Positions 23,401 through 35,400 of a DNA stretch of 64,000 nt are shown here, piece after piece. The notes under the pieces are model-generated. The model did no database searches. It had not been told where the DNA came from and was given only the letters and a program-made list of their open reading frames with translations. Position 1 is the stretch's first letter. Every line of letters starts with the position of its first letter. Source of the DNA: Cyanophora paradoxa (lineage: Eukaryota; Glaucocystophyceae; Cyanophorales; Cyanophoraceae); assembly GCA_004431415.1 (NCBI GenBank), contig QPMI01000411.1, positions 186,001 to 250,000 of the forward strand. The letters are read 5' to 3'. The position numbers and the translations under genes were made by a program.

Positions 23401-26400
23401 ATTCTAGCGCGTTCGCCGGCGCCGGGCATGGCGTGCGCGGACCGAGAGGAACGTGCAGCCCTTGAAGTGAATTGTCGCGGCGCCCGACACACGGACGGCT
23501 CCGCCGGCGCCCGTGTTGTTGTTGTACGCGAAAACAACGTTCTGCAGCGTGACAGCGTCCCCCCCGCTCAGGGAGAGCGCGGGGGTGTCGGGGCCGCCGC
23601 AGAGGCCGACGGTGATGCCGAGCGGCACGACGAGCGGCGAGCTGTGTCGGATGTCGAACGCGCCCTGGTCCTCCGTGCAGTACAGGCGCGTGTCCGAAGC
23701 GGATCCCGGCCCGGCGGCCCGTCCGCTGATTGAGCGGATCTGGCAGAAAGCACATCGATAGGGATCACTCGAGCTCGAGTGCGTGTAGTGCGAATCGAAA
23801 TTATTGGACTCACGTAAACACGACTGCCGGCGGCGGAGGCCGAGCTGGGAAGGCTCCAGCGGCTCGTCGTCCCGTTTTGCGGGTAGTCGCCACTCATGAG
23901 GAAGATGCCGACCTGCAGCAATATTTTTATTCGCGGCTGGCTTAAATTCGAATGCAGGAGCATTGGTATGCAATATTTGACGCGCGCGCACCTCGACGGC
24001 CGCTCCCGCCGCGAGGATGCGGCGCTCGGCGTACGACAGGGCGGCGTCGAGCGTCGCATAGCGCCGGACGGGCGCCCCCGTGGAGTCAATGCTGACGTTG
24101 GACGCCGCGCCGTAGGTCGTGAGGAAGGGCCAGCTGTCGCTGCCGAGGAAGGGGTCGACGAAGAGGCGGAGGCCGTACGATGCATCGGCGGCGACGTCGA
24201 GGGCGACGGGCCGGTCGACGCAGGAGCCGTTGAAGGGCGCGACTGTGACGACCACCGAGGAGCCCTCGACGAGGAACGCCGAGATCTCGCTCAGCTCGGG
24301 GACGAACTCCCGCACCCCTGATCATGAGCGCGCGAAATCAGTCGAAAGGCCCGCAAACTCGACGGTCGACGTGGAACAGAAAAGATCGCCGACCTGTCTT
24401 GGGGGCGTGGCAGCCGACGCTGGCGCACGAGCCGGCGAAGACGAGCCCAACGACGGCGTCGAAGCCCGAGGCGGCGGCGCTGAAGCGGAAGACGCCCGAC
24501 GTCGTCGCGTTGAAGGCGAAGTGGGCGACCTGCGCCACCGCCACCCCGCAGTAGCCCGTCGTCGTCGGCGGCGCGGCCGGGCAGAGCGAGCCGAGCTGGT
24601 TCCGGCCGAGGCGCGCGGGGCGCGCCAGGTCCGCGTAGCAGTTCATGATGCCTGCGATTCGAAGTCGCAATTTTAATCAGAACCTGGAACGTGGAAAGCC
24701 GTCCGCGGGCTAGCGCTTCGCTTTCTTCGCACCCCTCACGAGCATCGGGGAGGTGATTGCGCTGCTCGCGTCAGGGCCCGTCGGTTCCGCCGTCTTGAAC
24801 TTCAGGAACCCCTCCTCGCGCGCCGCTGATTCGATTTGGAACCGACGAATGTAAGCCGAACGCGTAACGCCATGGCCAGCAAGAGATTTAGAGGAGCGGG
24901 CGGACCGGAGAGGGCCTCGGAGATCTGGCGCGTGAAGTTGTCCATGGCGAGGCGCGTCGTCTCGACGTCGAGGACGAACCGGCTCGCGACGGCGTACGCG
25001 CCGGCCTCGGCGAGCGCGCTCTCCGTCCCGTCCGGCGCCGGCACGTCCCGCGCCGCGAAATCCATCAGCGGCTCCAGCACGTTGGCGGTCGAGTTGTAGA
25101 GCGGCTCCGGCACGAACGGCGGCGGCGCGCTGAGCGCCTGGCTCGCATCCAGCAGGCGCCGGCCCCTGGCCACGGGTTTCGCGGCGTCTGCAGCGTCGAC
25201 GTCTGCAGTGCCTGTCGCAGGGAGCTTGTGCACCTCCGCCGTCCCATTCGACCATTCTGCGGAATGGAAGCCAGTTCAGCTTCCAAAGTTTTCCACGTTT
25301 GTACTTTATCGCACCGTATGCGTGCAGCAGGGATCGGCGGCTGCTCTTGCAGGGCGAGCACACAAAAGCGTTGGGCGTCCCCTGGCGGTCGCACCAGTGG
25401 GAGTAGATAGTCCCCGCCACGATGCCGGGCTTGTTGCACCATTGCTCGCATGTGTATTTCGTGGCACTCGAGCTCAGGCCGTACGGAGTCGTCGGCGCCG
25501 AGCACCTGCGCGTACGCGTGCAGCCGTCAGAACTCTGTGCGGAAAATTTCATGTCCCCGTGCGCACTCGCTGTTGCAGTCAAAGTTGATGCGGCCATTCA
25601 CACAATCACAGTAGCCTGCGCGCACGCATCTGTCAGTAACTCTTTTTGCTGCTGTACATGTACAACCATCTCGCTTTGTTCACCCGCTTTGTTGTACCAG
25701 ACCGTCGCTGTGTCGAAACTGTCCATCATCGTGTTGCGTCCTCCGTCGAACTTGCAGCTTGTGTAGTCCGCCTGCTTCCAGCACTTCGGATAAAGAGGAT
25801 CGAACTGATTCATCGTCGGGTCGCTCGGCTTGATGCAGCCGCCGAGGCTGCGTGAGAAAGCGTTAAATCGATCAGATGAGCGAGCGATGAGATCCGGGCG
25901 TGATGAGTCATTTCACTTCGCGCGCATGTTTCTTCGGTATCATTCATATGCAATTTGATCAAGTTATTTTTGTGGCCTTCCGCGCACCCTCCGCTTTGCT
26001 GTGGCTCGGTTGCTGCTGGCGTAGGTGTCGGCGCCGGCGGGTTGGGGCCCGGGTCCGGGTTGTTGTTCGCGGGGGGCGTGACCGGGGCCGGCGGGGGCGC
26101 GGGCTTGCTCTCGGGCTCGGGCGGGAGGCCGCACTCCTCCTCGGTGATCTGGACGGGCTCGCCGGCCGCCTGGACGCCGCTGAGCGCGATCGCCCGGTTG
26201 CGGGCCTCGAAGTTGAAGATGCGGCGGGTCGGGCCCGGCTTGAACGCGTCCGGGAGCACCCGGTAGCGGACAGTGTCGCACTTGTCGCTCCGCCCGCCGA
26301 AGCCGCAGATCTGGTAGCTCTCGAACTTGGGCCAGATGGCGGGGAGCTCGACGGTGAAGTTCTGCGAGGCCGAGATGTTGAAGTAGGAGTAGAAGAACGT

Positions 26401-29400
26401 CCCGTCCGCGAACTCGTTCCGGACCTGCCGCGCGCAATCGCGAGCTTCAGCGCAACTGTGTTAACCTGCTCTAAACTCGCTTTAAGGCGGGCGGAAGTAT
26501 AGCGCGGACCTCGAGCGTGATCCGGTCGAACGGTCCCCCCCATTCCTCATTCTTCTGTATGTGCTTGGAGAAGGGGATCTTCTCGTAGTAGCCGCGGAAG
26601 CTGCGGCAGCCGGCGAGCTCGATGCTGAAGCTGAAACCTGGCTGGTTGTACTGGAGCGACTTGATCCGGTCCAGCTCCGTCGACAGGACGCCTGCGCTCC
26701 GTTGCGCCGGCGTTCAATTCCACGCACCGCGAGATCGTAGCGGCACGGCTCGAAAACCAAAGCATGCGCACCCGGGGACTGCACGGCGAGGGCGTCGGTG
26801 AAGTTGGAGGAGAAGTACTCGCCGTCGTCGTCGGGCCCGACCAGCGTCTGCACCGAGAAGCTGCGCGCGCGCGTGTGCGAGTTCAATTGCGAGCGCGTGA
26901 GGCGGCCGCATGCATACGGTGCGAAGCGCGCCACTATGAGAGAGCAGATGGATTTCTAACTACAGCATTAATATTTACGTTCCGCGCACAAGTAAACGAT
27001 TCCAGGCTCGAGTCCGCGAATCGTCATCTGCCAGTACCGGAGATCGCCCGCTCCTTGCGTCGGAATGTAGTCGTACAAAGGCACGGGCTGCCCATGAACG
27101 CGAACGAACGAGTCAGGAGAATTTATGTACATCATTTCGGCTGTTGTAAGAGGGGGACTTGCCGGGGGCACGATGCCGCTGACGAGGGTCTTGCCGGCGC
27201 CCTCCGCGGAGGAGCGGAGCAGCGCGGCGGTGCGGTTCACGAGGTCGAACTTCTCCGCCGAGGCGAGCGTCCCCCCGAAGCTCTTGTACGAGCGCCCCTC
27301 CGGGTTCGCCCTGCAGGCCGCGCCGAACCAGCTCTTCGGGTCGCGGTACTCCACGTCGAGGCACGGCTGCGGCGGGCTCACTTGCCCGCGGCGCGGCGTC
27401 ACGAGGACCTGCGCGTCGCTCGCGATCGGATGCGAGGACAACAGGAATTAAAAATGCAAGCATGTTTACTTGGAAGAAAGCCGGAACGGGTGTCTGATCG
27501 GTGGGCGGATCCCACCGGATGTGAGCCTTGTACTTGCCATCAGTGTCAGACTGAGGGCATTCAAGCTCTCGTCAATGCCGGAATCGTCGTAAAGCAGTTC
27601 GGGACTTCAGAAAATTAAACACCTGCATATCCTGGAAGCGGAGTGATGTGGGGGACTTTGGCGGGACGCCTGCACGCCGGCGGAGTGAGACGGAATCTTC
27701 CGAGATGGACTAGAAACGCTTGGGGAATTCGCCTTTAGTCTTAAAGGTCCTTTTCCCGCTTGACACCGGAGAAGTCCCATCGACGCGGTGCGCCTGGACC
27801 TGCACCTCGTAACCTGCCAGATCAATTAAAATATACGCTGCGTGTCCGATATTGAAACAAAACACACGAGTCCAGGGCTTGAGATCTAGAAGAGAGGCCT
27901 CATAGTTCTGAAGTCCGTCGAACAGCAGATTTGGCAGACTGAGTGCGCAAAACAACAGTTTCGCCCAGGCTTATGTACAATTAGCAGATATATATAAACG
28001 AGCGCCCGCACTTGGGGACGACGGAGACGTGCGACACGGCGCCGCTCGTCGGCGTCTCGAGCTCGGCGCAGTATGCCGACTCAATGTATGGCAGCTGCTT
28101 GCCGGCCTGCAGTGGGCCCGTGGCGATCATAGCTGCGCGCTAAAGTAAGACGACGCTGCCGCCGGCGCGCCGTCGCGCGCGATATCGATGTAGCGCGCAG
28201 TGCGCACCGTGGTCGAGGGGGCACGCCGGCTTGACGTCCCAGTTCGCCTCGAGCAGCTCGTATCTGTACGGGAGCTCTGCGATGTTCGTCTGGAGCAGCG
28301 GTCTCCGGGTCGTGCCGGCGCTGTCAAAGACGACGGAGTTGGCGACCCTGGCCGGGCCAGCCGTCCTGCGCGAGCGCAAATTAAATATGGTGCGTGAGCG
28401 TGCATTCTTCTGTACATGTTGCAATCGTATGCAATATATTCTCGACCAGGGCAGACTCTAATTAAACGACCAAAGACGCACCGGCTGGCGACGGTCTTGT
28501 AGAAGCTGCGCTCGTTCAGAACGACGCCATTCGAGTCCAGCTCGCGGTAGAAGACCCTGAAAATGGCGACGCCGTCCTGAAATAACCACGCACGGGGCCG
28601 TCGGGCGACGCCGAATACGGTGCTTACGAAGAGAGCTCGAGAGAATTGCGGATGCGGACCTGCGTCATGAGGGCCCGGTCGTAGTCCCATCCGACGCGAG
28701 CGCGTTCATGCGTCCTGCCGCGAGCAATCAAAGCATGTCAAGGTCTTCATTGTGATTGCAAAGTCTAGATCTGTGCTCGGAAAGTGCAGTTAAACTCACC
28801 GTGCGAGGACCGTCAGATTCAGGTCGAAGGAGCGCCGCGCGGAATAAATGGTCGGCGCGCGCGTTGGCGTTGGCCTGCGCGTGCGGAAAGCGAAAGTGCG
28901 CATGTAAGTGATCATTATAAACCAGTACGCGTGGAGCTGAAGTGTGATACTGAATTGCGGGGCCGCGCACGAGGGGGTGGGCGTCGGCACGTAGGGCGAC
29001 GGGGTGGGAGGGGGCGTCGGAACCGGGGACGGGAGAGGCTGGAAGCCCTTTGGCAGCTCGTAGGATGTCCCTGGGGACCGCGAGTAGGTCCACTCGAACT
29101 TGCCCGGGGCCACCTGTTTCTCCACCTTGGTCCCCAGCCCGGCAATGACCTCCGCTGCGGGTCGCGGTCGTCGCGGTCATCCCGCAGATCTACAGAGAAC
29201 GAAGGCACAGCGAGGGCCCGAGCTCGAGCGCACTTTTCTCGCCGCACTTGAGGCGGTAAAGGACAATCTCGTCGAAAGGAGAGATCTTGAACTCCTTGTG
29301 CACGAGGTTGAAGAGCGCACTGCCAGTCTTGTCGAAGTCCTTGGGGAGCTCTTTCTTCCCCTTGGAGAGCTTGTTCATGACGACGTCGATCTCAATGTCG

Positions 29401-32400
29401 GCTGCGTAATTTCGATTATGCTAGACAGTTAGTATAAGAAGACCCAATCGAAAAGAGAAGGCGAAGCGTATCAAGTATTCAAACGTTCCGCGCACCGGAG
29501 AAATAGGGGATAATTCCGCCAGTAATCTCGAAAGACGACACCCCGCATCTCCCGCCCAAGGGCTGCACCCATGGCCAGCCCAAATGCCAGAGTCAATATC
29601 GATATCACCGTTGCAACTGTCCATCCATTTTCAGAATTAATAGGAGCAGACCGTCCATATAAAGCCGAGCCGTAGTTTCACGCCGCCCGTAATCTGGGGG
29701 TTGCAATCAAGCGTTAATTATATATAATTTAATCAACCGCATTTTCTTAACACTTTATCTTAGAGAAATGCATATGGGCTGCACGCACGAGGAAAAATTG
29801 GACGCCGTAGGCGCCGACGGAAATAGAGGCTTCTCCAGCGACCTGGAAGTAGATTGCGAGACCTGCTCATGATCATGATCAGCAGACCGCGATCAGGCCT
29901 CGACTTCGGATCCGGATCCCCATGGCGCCGGCCAGAGGCCCCCACGAAGATCGATCTCGACGCGATAAGGCAGACGTAGGGAGAGCCGGCAAGGGGCTGA
30001 ATGGCGGGGAAATTGAAATGAACGGACGCACTGAGACGGTCCGGAATTCCAGGAGCATCAGCCTGAATCGACAGACAAGGCTTTGGGATCAGCCTGGAGA
30101 CCGGCAGACAGGGACCATATAGAGTAGCATTGGGGAGACTACAGGCGCATACGCACTTGGAACACAGGGTCCTTATTGTTTCTCCTGCAAAGTCGAGCTC
30201 GAGCAGTCAAAATTGAATTTGAAACAAATATTAAGAATTGGAAAACATTGACAAGCGAACCACTGGACCTTCAGCTCCATGCCGTTCTTATACTCGGCAA
30301 TGGCCTCGATGCCTGATTTGTTTCGTTGGCGACTATATAGCTCATGATCAGATGCCATTGGGATGCTTACCGAGGTACATTTGAGTGCGAGCGTCAAACT
30401 GCGACCCAAACGCAGAAGTAAGCCTCTCACCGCCGGCTTTTAAACGCATGCGCGCAAAGGAAAATGTCTCTGCGGGCCTTGGTTTGAATGGTAAGCTCTC
30501 CACTCACGCCAGCCTTGACCTGGCCGGAAAGGGAACTCAGTGCGTATACGCGTAATCATAATATCGCAGATCGCACTTTCAGCTCCGGCACAAATGTCAA
30601 AACGACTGGTCCGAGCGTCACCGTCTTCGGGTTGAAGGCTTTTTCGTAGACAGCTAAAATGACACGAGTCAGATACGAGATTACATATGTTTTAGATTGC
30701 GAGCTCGAGCTCGCTTTTCATGACTTCGATTGCAACTTGTGCGTCAATGTCAATTGTGAGGTCAGTCTTCGTGCCGGTCTCAGCGAACGCTGGATAGAGG
30801 GTCAGAGCATGCATAAAATTATGAGACGTTCCAATGGCCAGTGTGACGAATCGCGATCGCGCATGCGCACCCGTGACCTTGAACGTCTGAACATTGTAAT
30901 TGCTGAGCTTGATTAAGACCTCCACACCCCTCTACGTGTACGTACACAAGCCGTCAAGGTGGCCATCGAAATTCGAAAATGCAGGCCTAGGTTGGGAATG
31001 TGAGGCTCACCTCCTCGTAAAAATATCTGCATAAACGAGCGCATGAGATTCATACTTTTGCGCTAGCTATAGGCATCCAATATACAACGGGCGATAGCGG
31101 ACATTTCTCTCGGATCAAGCTTGATGTTGATGGGTCCCACAAAGGTCGTGGAGCCTTTCCGTGTCCCCTCCTTCAAGAAATAAGCTGATCACACAGTGAC
31201 ATTAGCGAGTCATGGAGTGTACAGATAAGCTTGTGCTCGAAACAAGAGCTGATCATGACGCACGGATGCTGAGCGGCTCGATCTTCCGATTCGAACGAGC
31301 GAGTTGAAATCGAATCAGCGCGTCTGACGCTAATCAAGCGCCACGATGGTGCTTACCCTCGTGAGCTGTTGCTTCCTGCCGAAGTCCCAATTGAAGCCGC
31401 TGCGAGTCGACAGGATTACGTTAACATTCGATCGTCGCAAGTCCATGGCTACAGAAGACATTCAGCTTACTGAGCGCCTATCGTGAACTTGCCGCTTATC
31501 TGGACTCGAAGAGAAAAGGAGCATCATTATTGCATATTAATATTGCATTCAAATACGTGAATTAAATGTCAAGGCAACTGGGTCGCACGGTGCAGTCGCC
31601 GGTGATGCAGTCTAGAAGGTTTGCCACCAATTTAACGGTGTCTAGGAAGCTTTGCGCCTGCCTTTCGATCTGTCCGCTCGTTGTCAGTCATGATCACATA
31701 GTAAGCATCCATGGCCATATGTGATCATGAATATTTTAATACACGCGGATCGGACGTATACGTGGAGCCGATACTAGCTGCATGCAGTCAATGCAATTCG
31801 CTGTCGAATTCGAACCTCGGAAACTGCCGCGTTGGCGGCGCTTTGAGCGATCTCAAGGACGGCGTTGAGTGGCTCAACGATGAAGCTGAGAGATCCCCCT
31901 GCGCTCAAAAACGTGTATTTGCAAAGTCATGATCAGGCCGACGGCCGCTTTTGCCTCATTCAGCGTATACGTATTGAAATTGATCGCGCTCACCCGTAAG
32001 ATCATTGAGCTGCGTGCGTACGTGTAGGCGGCATGAGAGTGAGTGAATTTTCGAAGCTGGCAACACTAGAATTCATTCATCAATAAATTCTTAATGCACC
32101 GCCTTGAGACCGTCCTGTGCGCCAAGACGGTCAGTACGTACGTGAGTGTGTAAATAGATATATATGCGACCGCGCGCGATCCGCGGCCGGAGATCGCGGC
32201 CAGCGCATGCATGCGCACCTGCATCCCGTCGAAGGCGACGTTGATGCCGGTGAGGACCGTCTTGGCCGCCACGTGCACGACGTCCTTCGCCACGTCCGCC
32301 ACGGCGACCTGCGGCGGGGCGATCGGAAGACTTGGAGGTGCGGGCGGCCCGCCCAAGGCCCGGGTACGGTTGCGCACGACGGCGTCGGTCGTGGCGTCTA

Positions 32401-35400
32401 TCGCCGTGTCCACCGCCGATTTCACCGTTTCCGCCGCGCTCACAATCCCGTCGCCGACGTCCTGCCGCGCGCAAGGTCACACCCGGCTGCAGGCACTTCT
32501 TCGCTTTAAATTTCATATGTTCATGGGAGAAGAAATAGAACCTCGAAAAAATCCCCAACCTGCAGGAAATTAAAGCAGCGCGCGGCGTCAATTAATTATA
32601 AGATTGGGTGAAGAGTTTCTTTAATGAATCTTGAGGCGTACGTCGCTGAAAAAGTCGCCAACTGCACCGAAGAACAGGAGAGAACGGCCCAAAGCTGTCG
32701 AAGAATTGCGTTGAATGTCAGTCTTGCATAGCTAGCCGCAGAGCCGCACGCGAACCTTTCCTCGCTGGCGCCGGGTCCTTTGAGCTTGGGCGTTCAGCCA
32801 GCCGCGCTTTGATTGAGCCCGGTGCCTGCGAGGCCCACCCCACCTTCGGATGTCCGAGGCTGCTGGCGCGGACTGGCCCGGCCCGGGTTTTGTTTTCCGC
32901 GGCCTTGCTCGAACCCTCAGGATCCGGAGAGCGACGGAACGTACTGTGATCGAAATCGATAATGTTTAATTGAGTGGTCGCGCAAAAGAAATATACAGAG
33001 CAACACGTGCACACGTGTGGGGAATCGTCGTGTCTCTGAGGCGAGAAAAGTATGAGGCGTCTGATTGAAGTCCGAAAATTAAACAAATTGCAATTGGAGG
33101 CGCACATATCGTAGTAGTAGAGATCCAATTCACCTGCGAGACGCGGACTTAAGCACAGAGAGCACGGCAGTTCCGACAAACTACTATATATATGTGATAT
33201 GAAAGTAATTCGACGAACTGAACACGTCCTGCGCATGCGAAAATCAATCGCGCGAAACTCGCGACGAGAGATTGAAGCTGAATTTTATATATAATTATAT
33301 GATCATAAACGAAATAAAAAGAGGGCGCACCGCGAGGCTTGCCTGCTCCGTCTGCAGGTCCACGCAAGTCCCCAGCACTTCGCCACCGGAAGAGACGGAA
33401 ACCCGGCACGGGCGGCGCTCGGCGGACAGGACGCGCAGCATGAGGCCTCCAACCACGTGCCGTCCCGGGCTCCCTTCCCCGACGGGCCTTGGTGCGGAGC
33501 AGCCCCTGGCGCGATGATCGTGAATAAAACGCGAATAAAAATTGCAACAACACTCTTCGGTTTCATAACGAATTTTTCTGAATCTCAAGTGAATGCCTCG
33601 ATCAATTATGCCTATTAATTATGCCTCGATCAAGTACTAGTAAAAGAAAAGTGCTGGGGCCTCACCAGTGAGGCCCTCCGACGACGACGCTGAGAATAAC
33701 ATCAGGGCCTCGTCAAGTAATTTCTACAGAAAAGGAGCGCACTCTCCCGACTCGAACCGGACCTCCTTCTGGAGGAGGACGTCGCCGGAGAGGGCCACTG
33801 TGATCGAAGCGGGCGCCCGCTCGCAGTGCAGCGCCGCCACTTGCCCGAGCTCGTCGAGGTTGGTCACGTGCGCGTGCTGCACCGCCGAGTACCGAAGGTG
33901 GAGGCTGCGCTGCGAGTCCCAGGAGCCGAGCCTTACAGAGGCAGACTCCATGCATACCGCGTTGAGGGGGACCCCCGCTCTCACTTCCTAGCCGAAGCCT
34001 CCCTCTCCCAATACCTCGACTGGCGCCAGCTTCGCAACGCGGGGGCCGTCCTCAGCAATCCTCACGTTACCCTCGCCCCAGCCCTCTCCCTCGTGTCCGA
34101 CAAGCCACCGGACCGCCGTACCCCCACAGGCGATCACCTCCGCAAAGTCAGATTCCAGTGCATTCTTGGAGGCCTCCCCTCCCTCACCATCCGCCTCCTC
34201 CACGACCCCGACCTATACGGCCCTCTCTTTCCTGACGGTATCGCCCACTGCCCCTTCTGTCACCTCCCCCCACCCCTGCCCCAGTCCCCGAGGACCCTAC
34301 TTCCCCACCCCACCCTCCCCGCCCCTGCCACGTGCACCCCCCGGGCTCCCCCCGCCCTCTTCCCACCGAGGGCCGCAGACCCCAGACAGCCCGACCCTAC
34401 AACCCACCCCCCGAAGACTTCATTCACATATTTACGTGCCCGCCGCTCGCCTCCTCCTCCAAGCTTTCCAGGATGCACTCGTGACCTTCCTCCGCACCCG
34501 GGTTCTCCGCCACTCGCCCAAACCCTTAGGACACGACGACACTATTTTTCAACTCTTTCCTTCCTCCGCCTCGTCTCCCCTGACCCCGCCTCTCCCTCCA
34601 ATCCGCCCTCCTCTCCCCACCGAAAATCCGGCCCTTTTCCGCCCCCAGGTCTTACCGATACCCTATGGACAAAGCTTAGCCCGGCCTTGGCTGACATACT
34701 CCCCTTCCCCGCCCCTGCCCTCCTGCGCCTCGGTACCCCGGCAGGATTGCCCGCCCTCTGCGCAGCCCTGGGCATCAACAAGACCACCACAATGTCAATC
34801 CAAAAAGATTTAGCGCTACTCCTCGACCAACACCTCCGTGCGATCTGGAGGGACCGCTGCGCCCGCAACCACGCCTGGGAGCTCCGACAAGGCATCACTG
34901 ACAGAACCAAACGTCGATACCGCAAACATGCCGACACCAAACCCTCCCGCTCGCCGCTAGTACAGCCGCCTAGTCCCCCCCTCCCCCCCGCCCCCCCGCC
35001 CCCTCCCTCCATGATACCATCTCCATCACTGACTTCTGCTGCGAATTGGACTCGGAAGGCCAACCCTGGGTTCTCCTGGAAAATATCCGCCAAGCAATAG
35101 CACGACTCCCTGCCGCCCCTCACCCCAGGCCGCCCCTCCCCTCAGGCCCCTCCCTCCCCCCAACCGCCCGATGCAGGACCCACCGCCGGGACATCTGACT
35201 TCTCTTGCACCTGTGGCACCCAATTTGCCTCCGCAGCTGCCCTCCAGGCCCACTCCGACGCCAGACGGGGAAAGTGCCCCGCTCGCCCAGAGACCACCTC
35301 ATACTCTCGACCTGCCTCCCAACCTGCTGCACCCCAACGCAGCCTTCCACAAGAACCCCGACAATGGCACCCTGCCCGCTCTGCCCGCGGGCCCTACGTC

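Noticed and set aside
33826-35100. 424-codon plus-strand frame taken as a host gene
   Set aside because: It runs from host exon antisense into the LINE across the 18-bp duplication. Only the part after 33918 belongs to the element, and the zinc-knuckle halves are in different frames.
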